Source: Spirabiliibacterium pneumoniae | GTDB lineage: Bacteria > Pseudomonadota > Gammaproteobacteria > Enterobacterales > Pasteurellaceae | NCBI RefSeq assembly: GCF_014884995.1 | Contig: NZ_JABMII010000008.1 | Coordinates: 62,001 to 126,000 of the forward strand | DNA length: 64,000 nt | Direction: 5' to 3' | Part shown: positions 48,071 to 57,964 of the stretch, one piece after another | How the letters are laid out: the number at the start of each line of letters is the position of its first letter | How positions within the stretch are numbered: the first letter of the stretch is position 1 | Made by a program: the position numbers and the translations under genes | The notes under the pieces: model-generated | Database searches by the model: none | Seen by the model: only the letters and a program-made list of their open reading frames with translations | Told to the model about the DNA's origin: nothing

Positions 48071-50161
48071 CTATTTGTGAAAAATGCGGTTCACGCGGTT
48101 TTTCACCGAAGATAAAAAGTGCGGTTTAGATTTTGGTAAGTGTCTTTCAAATGCAAAACGCGTGTTTTCAATACTTAAACGTCGCCGCTCAAGTACTAAA
48201 CCACATTCGTTAAGTAGTGCAACAACTAAGTTTTTTTCAAAAAATGAGAGTGGTTTATCACCGATCGGGATGCCGACTACCCCCATTACAGTATCCATAC
48301 TACGTACTGCGAGGTAAAGATTTTTGACGTGCGCCAAGGTTTTCGTTGTTGCACCAGCTTGTTTGTTGTTTTTCGCAACCCATTTGGCCACGGCGCGTTC
48401 TTCAATGGTCATGTTAGCCACTGCGTTCTCACCATCGCCATCTTGCTCAATATTCACCCCTTGGAAATGTAATGCGCCTTGGCCAGTAGCCTCAGTTTGT
48501 GCATACACAATAGAGCGATTGAGCAACTGACTAAGCAACTTAGCAGCAATGCTTAAAATTTCTTTTTCATTGTCGCCCTGCTGTAAATGCTGACTGGCAT
48601 TAAGCAAAAGCTCAATATAATATGCCCGTTGCGCAGCTTGGTTAGCCTGCTCTTGCACTTTAGTTGTGAGCGTGCTGGCAATCATACTGGCGATGATCAT
48701 AATTGCAAAAGTGATGAGGTATTCAGGATCATTGACCATCAGCGTAAAACGTGGATCAGTAAAGAAGTAGTTGAACAGCAATACACTGAACACCGAGCAT
48801 AACACGCCATAAAATATCCCCTGTGTCAGAATGGAGGTGATTAATACCGCTACCAAATAAACAATCACCACATTGGCTTCACGCATTCCATTAGAGTCAA
48901 ATAAAATGCTGATTGCTGTCGCAATGGCGGTAATGAGCAGCATTTTGATAAAATCACCACCATTAAACTGGAAGGCTTTTTTATTGCGCCTAAACAGTGC
49001 CTTGCGCCCTTTCTCCACTGGCTGATTGTCGGGGATAACATAAATATCAATGTTTTCCAAAAGTGGCGGTAGTCGATCGGCTAATGCTTTTTGCCGTCCA
49101 AACCAACCGCGTTTTTGATAAGTGGAACGCCCAAGCACAATTTTAGTCACCCCACTGGATTTCGCATATTCAGCAATCTGTTCAGCAGGGTCTTCACCAT
49201 AAATGGTGTTAACTCGTGCACCAAGTTGTTCAGCAAGATGTAAATTTCCTCGTAAGCGTTTGCGCTCTTGCTCGTTCATTGCCTCAGTACGACTATTTTC
49301 CAGCAAAAGTGCGGTAAATCCGCAGTGGAATGCTTCAGCCATACGCGCTGCAGAGCGGATCACCTTCGCATTTGATGGCAAGTCGGATAAACAAATTAAA
49401 ATATGTTCACCCACAAGGCTGCCAGCGGCTTTACCTTGCTTAATAGAGTGCTGATTAAGTCTATCAGCGCAGCGACGCAGTGCAATTTCACGTAATGCGG
49501 CAAGATTGTCTAGATTAAAGAAATTATCTAGTGCTCGAGATGCTTGTACTTTTTGATAAATTTTTCCTTCTTGAAGACGTTTAATTAAATCGCTTGGTTC
49601 AATATCCACTAGCTCAACTTGTGATGCCATATTAAAAATTTCATCAGGCACACGCTCAGACACGGAGACTTTAGTGATCGACGCGACTTGATCATATAAA
49701 GATTCAAGATGCTGCACATTGACAGTGGTATAAACATCAATGCCGTTATTAAGCAATTCTTTAATATCTTGATAGCGTTTTAAATGGCGACTGCCTTGCG
49801 CATTACTGTGCGCTAATTCATCAACCAAAATTAATTCGGGCTTTCTTGCAAGCGCTGCATCAAGGTCAAACTCTGTTAGTGCGATATTTTTATACTCTAG
49901 CTGCTTAGTAGGTAAAATTTCTAAACCATCGAGTAATGCAAGTGTATCAGGACGGGTATGGCGTTCAACATAGCCAACTACGACATCACGCCCTTCGTCT
50001 TTAGCCTTATGAGCAGCTTTCAACATTGTGTAGGTTTTTCCAACACCTGCCGCAAAACCAAAAAATATTTTTAATTTACCTTGAGTAGACGACGTTTCCG
50101 TTTCTCCTTGAATTTTCTTCAATAACACCTGTGGATCAGGGCGGCTTTCATCATCAATCAT
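48071..50161 (-). CDS. kdpD: KdpD sensor protein without histidine-kinase domain
   Basis: A 696-aa protein (E. coli KdpD is 894 aa). It keeps the KdpD sensor domain with Walker A GFAAGVGKT (35-43) and Walker B ILVDE (111-115), a USP-like domain (about 250-375), four membrane spans (about 403-500) and a GAF domain (about 525-665). It ends soon after the GAF domain, before the place where the H-box (SHDLRTPLT) and ATP-binding kinase domain should start. A strong terminator follows directly, so it is not a recent truncation by a visible frameshift. No kdpE is in the window. It probably acts without phosphotransfer, or with a partner elsewhere. Confidence 0.92.
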   Translation of the reverse strand: MIDDESRPDPQVLLKKIQGETETSSTQGKLKIFFGFAAGVGKTYTMLKAAHKAKDEGRDVVVGYVERHTRPDTLALLDGLEILPTKQLEYKNIALTEFDLDAALARKPELILVDELAHSNAQGSRHLKRYQDIKELLNNGIDVYTTVNVQHLESLYDQVASITKVSVSERVPDEIFNMASQVELVDIEPSDLIKRLQEGKIYQKVQASRALDNFFNLDNLAALREIALRRCADRLNQHSIKQGKAAGSLVGEHILICLSDLPSNAKVIRSAARMAEAFHCGFTALLLENSRTEAMNEQERKRLRGNLHLAEQLGARVNTIYGEDPAEQIAEYAKSSGVTKIVLGRSTYQKRGWFGRQKALADRLPPLLENIDIYVIPDNQPVEKGRKALFRRNKKAFQFNGGDFIKMLLITAIATAISILFDSNGMREANVVIVYLVAVLITSILTQGIFYGVLCSVFSVLLFNYFFTDPRFTLMVNDPEYLITFAIMIIASMIASTLTTKVQEQANQAAQRAYYIELLLNASQHLQQGDNEKEILSIAAKLLSQLLNRSIVYAQTEATGQGALHFQGVNIEQDGDGENAVANMTIEERAVAKWVAKNNKQAGATTKTLAHVKNLYLAVRSMDTVMGVVGIPIGDKPLSFFEKNLVVALLNECGLVLERRRLSIENTRFAFERHLPKSKPHFLSSVKNRVNRIFHK

Positions 50162-50216
50162 ATAATAACCTCACTTGTATAATAAGATACTATAATAAAC
50201 ACATATTCCATCTATG

Positions 50217-50984
50217 TTAATTTCTTAATCCAATACCTTTATTAATTAAATAATAAACGAAACCATACAACGCAATGATAAAGAGCGCAAGCACCATAAA
50301 AGTGCGGTATAGCGCAATATCACTCACACCCAAGAAGCCAAAACGAAACCCGTTGATCATATATACAATGGGGTTGAGTTTCGATACGCCTTGCCAAAAT
50401 TCAGGTAACAGCGAGATCGAATAAAACACGCCACCAAGATAGGTTAATGGCGTTAGCACAAATGTTGGGATAATGGAGATGTCGTCAAATGAGCGGGCAA
50501 ATACGGCATTAATCAATCCACCGAGAGCAAAAGTCGCACTGGTCATCAATAAAATGGCTAAGATGACCCACCACGAATGCACATGCAACGGTACAAAAAA
50601 GAGTGACACGATAGTCACTAATGTTCCAACAATAATTCCGCGAGCCATACCTCCACACACATAGCCTAGAATGATCACATGAGTTGAGGTTGGCGACACT
50701 AAAAGCTCCTCAACATTGCGTGCAAATTTGGTGCTATAAAACGAAGAGGCCACATTGGCGAATGAATTAGTAATGACCGACATCATAATCAGTCCTGGCA
50801 CAATAAATTGAATGTAGCTATATCCGCCCATCTCGCCGATACGTGAGCCGATTAATTGCCCAAAAATCACGAAATAGAGCGTCATCGTGATGACGGGTGG
50901 CACTAAGGTTTGCACCCAAATACGCATAAAACGATGAATTTCTTTGTGTAAAATCGTGAAAAACGCCACGCGTGACAACGACAT
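50217..50984 (-). CDS. yadH: ABC-2 type transporter permease (YadH-like)
   Basis: A 255-aa inner-membrane permease with six spans and the ABC-2 signature LTPLTYLGGVFYSISLLP. It pairs with the ATPase encoded 1 bp upstream. E. coli YadGH is an exporter of unknown substrate. kdpD starts 55 bp downstream. Confidence 0.88.
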   Translation of the reverse strand: MSLSRVAFFTILHKEIHRFMRIWVQTLVPPVITMTLYFVIFGQLIGSRIGEMGGYSYIQFIVPGLIMMSVITNSFANVASSFYSTKFARNVEELLVSPTSTHVIILGYVCGGMARGIIVGTLVTIVSLFFVPLHVHSWWVILAILLMTSATFALGGLINAVFARSFDDISIIPTFVLTPLTYLGGVFYSISLLPEFWQGVSKLNPIVYMINGFRFGFLGVSDIALYRTFMVLALFIIALYGFVYYLINKGIGLRN

Positions 50985-50985
50985 A

Positions 50986-51912
50986 TTATGCTCCTTGTGT
51001 GCTTTTTTGTGTTAACGCCATACGGATAAACAGCTCTTCCAAGCGATTGGTTTTATTACGCATACTCAGTACATCAATCTGTTGAGCGCTAAGCTGAGCG
51101 AATAAGTCATTTAGCCCTTGGCGACGCGACACATCCACCTCGAGCGTGTTGTCGTCCACCAAGCGGGTAACATAGCCTTCAATTTGTGGCTTGACCGCAC
51201 TTTGTGCTAAATCGAGCACAAACGTTTCCGATTCTAGCTGGCTTAACAGTGCTTTCATGGTAGTGTCGACCACCAGCCGTCCGTGTTGAATGATGCCAAT
51301 GTGGCGGCAAAGCATTTCTGCCTCTTCTAGATAATGGGTGGTGAGAATGATGGTGGTGCCGTGCTGATTGATTTCGCGTAAAAAATGCCACATTGAACGG
51401 CGCAGTTCGATGTCCACGCCTGCCGTTGGCTCATCTAAAATCAGCAAGCGAGGGTTGTGCATTAGTGCGCGAGCAATCATTAAACGGCGTTTCATGCCAC
51501 CTGATAGGCGCATAGATTTTTGATCTCGCTTGTCCCACAAATCGAGCATTTTCAGCCATTTCTCGGCACGTTTGATCGCCTCTTTGCGTGGCACGCCGTA
51601 GTAGCCCGCTTGGTTGATCAAAATATTCATCGCGGTTTCAAAATTATTGAAGTTAAATTCTTGTGGTACTACGCCAATTTGCTTTTTCAGTTCGGTCAGT
51701 TGAGTGTCGAGATCAAACCCAAATACCCGTACGTTGCCCGCACTTTTGGTGACCAATGAGCTTATGATGCCAATCGTGGTGGATTTGCCTGCCCCATTGT
51801 GCCCCAACAGCGCATAAAAATCCCCTTCTTGCACGCGTAAATTAATCCCATATAGAGCGGTGAAGCCGTTTGGATACGTCTTCTTCAGCCCTTCTATCTC
51901 AAGTGCATACAT
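50986..51912 (-). CDS. yadG: ABC transporter ATP-binding protein (YadG-like)
   Basis: A 308-aa ATPase with Walker A GHNGAGKSTT, signature LSGGMKRR, Walker B LLILDEPTAGVD and the H-loop in TTHYLEEAE. ATG at 51912 (MYALEIEGLK) gives exactly the E. coli YadG length; the longer open frame upstream lacks support. It powers the YadH permease. Confidence 0.9.
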   Translation of the reverse strand: MYALEIEGLKKTYPNGFTALYGINLRVQEGDFYALLGHNGAGKSTTIGIISSLVTKSAGNVRVFGFDLDTQLTELKKQIGVVPQEFNFNNFETAMNILINQAGYYGVPRKEAIKRAEKWLKMLDLWDKRDQKSMRLSGGMKRRLMIARALMHNPRLLILDEPTAGVDIELRRSMWHFLREINQHGTTIILTTHYLEEAEMLCRHIGIIQHGRLVVDTTMKALLSQLESETFVLDLAQSAVKPQIEGYVTRLVDDNTLEVDVSRRQGLNDLFAQLSAQQIDVLSMRNKTNRLEELFIRMALTQKSTQGA

Positions 51913-52006
51913 CAAAATACCTTCATACTGATTCATCTCAATGTCGCATAGTATACACCATCTCACCGTCACTGGCGAAGATGATACTGGCATAATCTCA
52001 GCCAAC

Positions 52007-52037
52007 AAAAAAGCCAAGCAACGCAATGCCTGGCTTT
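52007..52037 (-). terminator. pepB terminator
   Basis: On the minus strand AAAGCCAGGCA pairs (one mismatch) with TGCTTGGCTTT, followed by a T-run, about 33 bp after the pepB stop. Confidence 0.75.
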
Positions 52038-52069
52038 GTAACAGATTAAGTGCAACCGCACTTTGACTA

Positions 52070-53377
52070 TCAGGCTTTTTCTGCCTGTGCGAGCAACAAG
52101 TTCGCTAAAGTGTTCACGCCAATGCCCGTCGCTCCTGTGGCCCATTGTGCATTAGCAGATTTTCTGAACGTGGCTGAACAGTCAATATGCACCCAACGTT
52201 TGTGGTATTTTTCCACAAAGTAAGACAAAAATGCCGTTGCAGTGCTCGCGCCTGCGCTGGTGCCTGCGGGTACACTGGCTGTATTACAAATATCAGCAAA
52301 TTGTGATTTTATTTGCCCACGGTGGAATGGTTCAAATGGCAAGCGCCAAAAGCGTTCCTGCTCTTGCTCAGCGGCTTTAAACAAAGCTTTCACCAATTTG
52401 TCGTCCATCGATAATACACTGTGGTAATCATTGCCTACCGCCACTTTAGCTGCCCCTGTGAGCGTGGCGCAATCAATGATAAAGTGCGGTTTGTCGGCAC
52501 TGGCGTTGATCAAGCCATCAGCCAAGACCAAGCGGCCTTCCGCGTCGGTATTGAGCACTTCCACTTTCACGCCGTTGCGATACTCAATGATGTCGCCGAG
52601 TTTAAAGGCCTGTGAGCTGACCATATTCTCCGCGCAACATAAATAGAGTTTCACCCGTTGGTTTAAGCCGCAGGCAATCGCCAAGCCCAATGCGCCAGTT
52701 AACAGGGCTGCGCCGCCCATGTCTGAGCGCATAGAATCCATGGAGCTGCTCGGTTTGAGGCTGTAACCGCCTGAGTCAAATGTGATGCCTTTGCCCACTA
52801 AACTGGCCATCACGGGCGCGCTTGCATCGCCTGTTGGGTTGAAGTCAAGCTGCAACATGGCTGGGCTGTACTGCGAACCGCGGCCGACGGTCAAAATGCC
52901 GTTGTAGTTCTTTTCGAGCAATTCGTCTTTGGTCACAATGTGGTAGCTGACCGCACTTTGCATCTCAACGCTTTCGGCTTGTTGCAAAATAAATGCTGCC
53001 GCGCGTTGTGCCAATACTTCAGGGGTGATCACATCTGCTGGCAGATTGATGATTTCACGCACAAAATCGCCACATTCAATTTGGCGGAAAAGCTGCTGCT
53101 GTTCGGCATCGTCTAAATGTGGAAATTCGATGCTAAAATCTTGTTTCGCGGAATAAAAGCCTTGATAAAACGCCCAGCAGCGTGGCAAATCCCACGCAGA
53201 ACCTGCCAGTTCAACATCATTGATGCCTTGCCCACGCAAGCGCCGCGCGGCAGTTTGGATGGTTTGTAGCTCATTATTAAAATGAATATGCGCACCTTTA
53301 CTGTTAAAACTCAGCAACGCCTCTTTGCCCCACTGCGCATCAGCGGTTTTGTTGTCTAAAAAAATTTGCATACACAT
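52070..53377 (-). CDS. pepB: Peptidase B (leucyl aminopeptidase family M17)
   Basis: A 435-aa cytosolic aminopeptidase (E. coli PepB 427 aa). Metal and catalytic motifs are [13 protein letters not shown] and the family signature [14 protein letters not shown]. The start at 53377 is close to another Met (53371); AGGAC precedes both. It releases N-terminal residues, often acidic or other than Leu in this family. Confidence 0.92.
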   Translation of the reverse strand: MCMQIFLDNKTADAQWGKEALLSFNSKGAHIHFNNELQTIQTAARRLRGQGINDVELAGSAWDLPRCWAFYQGFYSAKQDFSIEFPHLDDAEQQQLFRQIECGDFVREIINLPADVITPEVLAQRAAAFILQQAESVEMQSAVSYHIVTKDELLEKNYNGILTVGRGSQYSPAMLQLDFNPTGDASAPVMASLVGKGITFDSGGYSLKPSSSMDSMRSDMGGAALLTGALGLAIACGLNQRVKLYLCCAENMVSSQAFKLGDIIEYRNGVKVEVLNTDAEGRLVLADGLINASADKPHFIIDCATLTGAAKVAVGNDYHSVLSMDDKLVKALFKAAEQEQERFWRLPFEPFHRGQIKSQFADICNTASVPAGTSAGASTATAFLSYFVEKYHKRWVHIDCSATFRKSANAQWATGATGIGVNTLANLLLAQAEKA

Positions 53378-53439
53378 AGAAAGTCCTACTCATAGAAATG
53401 TGGGTGTAGTATAGCGCAGTTGAGGAAAAAAATAACCTA

Positions 53440-54501
53440 CTACGGCCACAAACACAGTTGTTCGGATTGTTGCTTAGGGCTAATAGTAACTTGCAGCCCA
53501 ATCAAGCGCACGCTGCGGTTTTTGCGCCGTAGCCAAATTTGTGCCAGCAATTGTTGAAAATGGGCTTTGCTGACGTTCAAAGTGCGGTTTTCCAGTGTAG
53601 TGGTTTGAAAATCGCTAAACTTGAGCTTGACGCCAAGATGATGAAAGTCTGATAACATACGATTGGGATAAGCTTTTTGCAATCGAATAATAAGTTTGTC
53701 ATAAAGTGCGTTGAGCACTTCAATGCCCGATTGCAGGCTGTCGATATCGTGCTGCAATGTGATTTCTACGCCAAGGGATTTGCGCGTGCGTTGCGCTTGG
53801 ACGCGACGATGATCTTGTCCATGGCTAAATTGCCAAATGCGCTGCCCTAGCTTGCCAAAGGTGTCAAACAAAATGTACGGCTCAATGGCACAGACATCCG
53901 CACAGGTTTCCAGCCCCATTTGTTTGAGTTTGTGCGCAGTAACCTTGCCCACGCCTGGGATTTTAGCCAGAGGCAAACGCTGCACAAAGACTGGCACGTC
54001 TTGTGGGGTAATGACAAATTGCCCGTTGGGTTTGTTCATATCCGAGGCAATTTTAGCGAGAAATTTCAACGGCGCAATGCCTGCGGAGGCGGTGAGTTGA
54101 GTTTCTTTAAAAATGGCTTGGCGAATCGCTTGGGCAATCCAAGTAGCAGAGCCATTGAAAGCACAACAATCGGTTACATCAAGGTAGGCTTCATCGAGTG
54201 AAAGTGGCTCAATAATGTCGGTATAACGGCTGAAAATACGATGTATTTGCGCCGAAACATCACGATAAAGTGCCATATTGCCTTTAAGCAAAATCAGCTG
54301 TGGACATTTACGAAGTGCGGTTGCACTCGGCATCGCACTATGTAGCCCAAAGCGACGCGCTTCATAATTACACGTGCTTAGTACCCCGCGATGATCTGGC
54401 GAGCCACCCACAGCCACAGGTTTGCCCTGTAGATGAGGGTTTTCGCGTATTTCCACCGCAGCATAAAAGCAGTCCATATCAATATGGATTATCTTTCGCA
54501 C
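53440..54501 (-). CDS. dinB: DNA polymerase IV
   Basis: A 353-aa Y-family translesion polymerase. The catalytic carboxylates are in HIDMDCFYAAVE and PLSLDEAYLDVT. The C-terminus ends in a short clamp-binding-like SEQLCLWP (QxxLxLW type). A strong LexA site upstream shows SOS control. It is monocistronic. Confidence 0.95.
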   Translation of the reverse strand: MRKIIHIDMDCFYAAVEIRENPHLQGKPVAVGGSPDHRGVLSTCNYEARRFGLHSAMPSATALRKCPQLILLKGNMALYRDVSAQIHRIFSRYTDIIEPLSLDEAYLDVTDCCAFNGSATWIAQAIRQAIFKETQLTASAGIAPLKFLAKIASDMNKPNGQFVITPQDVPVFVQRLPLAKIPGVGKVTAHKLKQMGLETCADVCAIEPYILFDTFGKLGQRIWQFSHGQDHRRVQAQRTRKSLGVEITLQHDIDSLQSGIEVLNALYDKLIIRLQKAYPNRMLSDFHHLGVKLKFSDFQTTTLENRTLNVSKAHFQQLLAQIWLRRKNRSVRLIGLQVTISPKQQSEQLCLWP

Positions 54502-54545
54502 CCTGTCACCTAAATGTTGTTTTAGATGATGTATTATAGCAATTA

Positions 54546-54565
54546 TACTGTATAAATGAACAGTA
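54546..54565 (-). promoter_or_regulatory. LexA (SOS) box of dinB
   Basis: TACTGTATAAATGAACAGTA matches the consensus (CTGT-N8-ACAG with TA flanks) and lies 45 bp before the dinB start. Confidence 0.88.
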
Positions 54566-54569
54566 TAAT

Positions 54570-55283
54570 TTAAAATAAAAGAAGTACGATTTTAAATACC
54601 AACGGCGCAAGAATGGAGGTGATAATGCCGCATAGAACCAGCGCAATTGAGCTATAAATACCCGCTTGTTTGTCCAACTCAAGGGTGCGCGCAGTACCCA
54701 AGGCATGGGAGGCAGCGCCGATAGACAACCCAATGGCCTCAGGATGTTTGAGCTTGAGTTTTTTCAACAAAACATACCCAAAAATGGAGCCTTGTAATCC
54801 AGCCAGTACTACGCTCACTGCGGTAACGGAAGGCACGCCGCCGATGGTTTCCGCCACCGCCATCGCAATCGGCGTGCTGATAGATTTGGGCAGCAGCGTT
54901 GCCATAATTTCTTGGTTTGCGCCCAATAACACTGCCAATGTCGCCCCAGTGAACATAGAAAACACCGATGCGGTGGTGGTGATCAGCAAAATGCTCTTCC
55001 AGCGGCTGCTAATTTGGCGCAGCTGTTCATACAGTGGCAGTGCAAGAGCGACAATGGCAGGCCCGAGTAAATTATTGAGCGGCGCATTGCCTTGCATATA
55101 GCTGTCGTAAGGAATATCAAAAATCAGTAAAATTGCCACCAGCATTAAAATGGTGAGTACAAATGAGTTAAAGATAATCGAACGCCAACGCTTGCTGATC
55201 CACACCGCGATAATAAATACCACAAGAGTCAACCCGGAATAAAGCCAAAGTGCGGTTTCGTTTAATAGAGCCTGCCACATCAC
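54570..55283 (-). CDS. LrgB/CidB-family membrane protein
   Basis: A 237-aa inner-membrane protein of the LrgB/YohK family (E. coli YohK 231 aa). It contains the hydrophobic SIGAASHALGTARTLE and TPIAMAVAETIGGVPSVTA stretches. In firmicutes LrgAB modulates murein hydrolase activity and also pyruvate export; in gammaproteobacteria the role is unsettled. Its start overlaps the LrgA-like gene's stop by 4 bases. Confidence 0.88.
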   Translation of the reverse strand: MMWQALLNETALWLYSGLTLVVFIIAVWISKRWRSIIFNSFVLTILMLVAILLIFDIPYDSYMQGNAPLNNLLGPAIVALALPLYEQLRQISSRWKSILLITTTASVFSMFTGATLAVLLGANQEIMATLLPKSISTPIAMAVAETIGGVPSVTAVSVVLAGLQGSIFGYVLLKKLKLKHPEAIGLSIGAASHALGTARTLELDKQAGIYSSIALVLCGIITSILAPLVFKIVLLLF

Positions 55284-55690
55284 GCCTGTCCTCTGCGTCG
55301 TTTGCTGACTTTGCGTCGCAAAGATGAGATAGAATGACGATTATATAAATAATCGCCCATAAAGCCGATCACCACCATGGTAAGCACGGTGGAAATGAAG
55401 TTAGGAATCAACAGTTGTTTGGCGTTATTGAGCAATACATCACTGTATTTGATAATCCCCACACTCACTGGCACAAATAGCATTGCCATATAACGCACCA
55501 AAAGCGATGCACCGAGTGAAATCCACTGTACTTTCACCACCTGTGTGGTCAAGCAAAAGAACAGAATCAGCAGCCCCCAAATACTGCCTGGCACGCCAAT
55601 GGGGATTAAATGCTCGATAAAAATGCCGATATAGAGCACCACATATAAAATGACGAGCGCGCGCAAAAGATGAAAAAATTTCTGTTGCAT
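55280..55690 (-). CDS. LrgA/CidA-family holin-like membrane protein
   Basis: A 136-aa protein of the LrgA/YohJ family (E. coli YohJ 132 aa) with four membrane spans and the signature IPIGVPGSIWGLLILF. It pairs with the LrgB-like product by gene overlap. A highly basic C-terminus (LRRKVSKRRRGQA) is present. Confidence 0.88.
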   Translation of the reverse strand: MQQKFFHLLRALVILYVVLYIGIFIEHLIPIGVPGSIWGLLILFFCLTTQVVKVQWISLGASLLVRYMAMLFVPVSVGIIKYSDVLLNNAKQLLIPNFISTVLTMVVIGFMGDYLYNRHSISSLRRKVSKRRRGQA

Positions 55691-55765
55691 AGGTTGTATG
55701 ATAATTTAAATCGGTTTAAAGTCTTTTTTAAAATATCACGCAATTTTACTCTTATTTTGTGAACA

Positions 55766-56308
55766 ATGTCACCCTTTGCATACAATAAAATCCCCTCTTT
55801 TTGCAGGCTTTTTTGCTTGGCAACCGCACTTTGTTTGGCTGTCGCCCCAGCACAAAGCAAGCGCCACAACATTCAGCGCACAGCGGTGATACAGCACTGC
55901 TTTGTACGTTATGTGATTGATGGCGATACGTTTATCTGCCAATTTAGCCAAAATCAAACGCAACGCGTGCGCCTCATTGACATCGACAGCCCTGAGCGTA
56001 GTCAGCCGTTTTATCACGTTTCTCGCCGCGCCCTGCGTGAGCTGATTGAAAAGCAGATTGTGATGCTACACACTTACGGAAAAGACCAATACAACCGCTT
56101 GCTTAGCCGTGTGTATGACGCGCAAGGTCAGCAAGATATGAATTTGGCGATGGTGGCACAAGGGCTTGCATGGGTTTATCATTATAGTGATAATGCACAA
56201 TACAAACAGGCCGAGCAGCAAGCACGCGCGGCTAAACGTGGGCTGTGGCAAGACTCAACAAGCCAAGATCCGTATGATTTTCGTAAACAACATAAAAGGC
56301 TGAAATGA
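55766..56308 (+). CDS. Secreted thermonuclease-like (SNase) protein
   Basis: A 180-aa protein with an N-terminal hydrophobic signal sequence (probable cleavage after APAQS) and a staphylococcal-nuclease domain. The metal-binding and catalytic pattern VIDGDTFIC, then RLIDIDSPERSQ, and the AYNRL-like QYNRLLSRVY are visible. It probably acts outside the cytoplasm on DNA or RNA. It overlaps csdA by 4 bases, so the two are likely co-translated although unrelated in role. Confidence 0.85.
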   Translation: MSPFAYNKIPSFCRLFCLATALCLAVAPAQSKRHNIQRTAVIQHCFVRYVIDGDTFICQFSQNQTQRVRLIDIDSPERSQPFYHVSRRALRELIEKQIVMLHTYGKDQYNRLLSRVYDAQGQQDMNLAMVAQGLAWVYHYSDNAQYKQAEQQARAAKRGLWQDSTSQDPYDFRKQHKRLK

Positions 56309-57510
56309 CAGCACAACACCGAGAGTTTCGAACTGAATTTCCCTATTTCAACACACCCGAGGCAAATGTCTATCTTGACAGTGCCGCTAGCGCGCTTAAG
56401 CCGCAAGTGCTGATCGAGGCAACCCACGCATACTATACCCAAGCTGGCAGCGTGCACCGCGGGCTGCAACAAGCCCGCACAACGGAAGCCTTCGAGCACG
56501 CGCGGGCATTGATGGCGCAATGGCTCAACGCATCAAGCGCAGACTGCGTGGTGTGGACATCGGGCGCAACGGCCAGCATTAATATGGTCGCGCACAGCTT
56601 GGCAAACTCGCTTACTGCCGATGATAACATCATCACCACTCGCGCGGAGCATCACGCCAATTTTGTGCCTTGGGTGATACTGTCACAAAAGTGCGGTGTG
56701 GCGCTGCGCATCGTTGACTTTGATGAACAGTTCAAACTGGATCAAACCGCACTTTTGCACCAGCTTGACGCCAACACCAAATTAGTGGCGCTCAGTATGC
56801 AATCGAATATCACCGGTCAAGTGCAAGATGTTACCACGCTCATTCCGCTCATTCGCCGCCATGCCCCCAACGCCTTGATTTTGCTCGATTGCGCGCAAGC
56901 CGTTGTGCATCAGCGTATTGATATGCAACGCGTGGGCGCCGATTTTTATATTTTCTCCGCACATAAACTTTATGGCCCGACAGGGCTGGGCGTGCTAGCG
57001 GGCACTCGCGATGCGCTTGATGGGCTGCAACCGCTCTTTTATGGCGGCAAAATGGTTGCTCGCGTGAGCGAAAGTGTGATCAGCTTTGCCCCACTGCCCC
57101 AACGCCTTGAAGCCGGCACGCCCAATGTGGCCGCGGTGATCGGCTTTGGGCGCGTGTTGGAATGGCTCGCACAGTGGGATTTTGATAAACTTAACTGTGA
57201 CACTGTCACATTGGCACAACAGTGTCACACCGCATTTTCACAATGGCCTGGCTGTCGATTATTTTCAGCCACACCAGCAAACACCCTTTTTTCGTTTGCT
57301 TTCGATGGCGTTGCCAGTGTTGATATGGCGATGTTGCTGCAAGAATATGGCATTGCCCTGCGCACGGGCCAACATTGCGCCCAGCCTTATTTGCATGCTC
57401 TAGGTGAACACAGCTTGCTGCGCGTTTCATTTGCCCCTTATAATAATGCGCATGACCTTGAACGCTTTTTGACCGCACTTTCACAATCACTGGATTTGTT
57501 GTTAACATGA
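56305..57510 (+). CDS. csdA: Cysteine desulfurase CsdA
   Basis: A 401-aa PLP enzyme (SufS/CsdA branch of class V aminotransferases) that frees sulfur from cysteine as a persulfide. The PLP lysine lies in FSAHKLYGPTG and the active Cys in LRTGQHCAQP. It overlaps csdE by 4 bases, so CsdA-CsdE form the usual pair. E. coli CsdA is 401 aa. Confidence 0.93.
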   Translation: MTAQHREFRTEFPYFNTPEANVYLDSAASALKPQVLIEATHAYYTQAGSVHRGLQQARTTEAFEHARALMAQWLNASSADCVVWTSGATASINMVAHSLANSLTADDNIITTRAEHHANFVPWVILSQKCGVALRIVDFDEQFKLDQTALLHQLDANTKLVALSMQSNITGQVQDVTTLIPLIRRHAPNALILLDCAQAVVHQRIDMQRVGADFYIFSAHKLYGPTGLGVLAGTRDALDGLQPLFYGGKMVARVSESVISFAPLPQRLEAGTPNVAAVIGFGRVLEWLAQWDFDKLNCDTVTLAQQCHTAFSQWPGCRLFSATPANTLFSFAFDGVASVDMAMLLQEYGIALRTGQHCAQPYLHALGEHSLLRVSFAPYNNAHDLERFLTALSQSLDLLLT

Positions 57511-57905
57511 CCGATATCAACACGCTCATAAATCAATTCAACACGCTGCCTGACTGGCAAGCGCGCTACCGTGCGCTAATTTTGCTGGGCAAAACCTTGC
57601 CCACCCCCAGTGAGTCCGAGCTTACGCAAATGCGCCAACTGGCAGGTTGTGAAGTGCCAATATTTTTCGCCATTGATAAGCACGCTGAGCAGCACAAAGT
57701 GCGGTTATACAGTCAATCGCGCATTATCAACGGGCTTTTTGTGATTTTGCTCAGCCAGCTTGCCGCACAGCCTCACGGGCAAGATCTCGATTTTCACGCC
57801 ACCTTAGAAAAGTGCGGTATTCACGGGCATTTGAGTGCCACGCGCCTGGCTGGATTGGCTGAAATTGAACGACAAATCAAAACCGCACTTTCTGTCGCCG
57901 AGTAG
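57507..57905 (+). CDS. csdE: Sulfur acceptor protein CsdE
   Basis: A 132-aa SufE-family protein that accepts sulfur from CsdA at the conserved Cys in RQLAGCEVPIFF. Fits the E. coli CsdE length (147 aa, slightly shorter here). Co-translated with csdA. Confidence 0.9.
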   Translation: MTDINTLINQFNTLPDWQARYRALILLGKTLPTPSESELTQMRQLAGCEVPIFFAIDKHAEQHKVRLYSQSRIINGLFVILLSQLAAQPHGQDLDFHATLEKCGIHGHLSATRLAGLAEIERQIKTALSVAE

Positions 57906-57964
57906 GCTGGGCAGTGCTAGGCTTTCTTGATAGAATATCTTTATTTGAAATAAAAGGACAACGC

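Noticed and set aside
57195-57211. TGTGACACTGTCACA inverted repeat resembling a CRP-like site
   Set aside because: It is inside csdA coding sequence and encodes conserved protein, so it is probably a coincidence.
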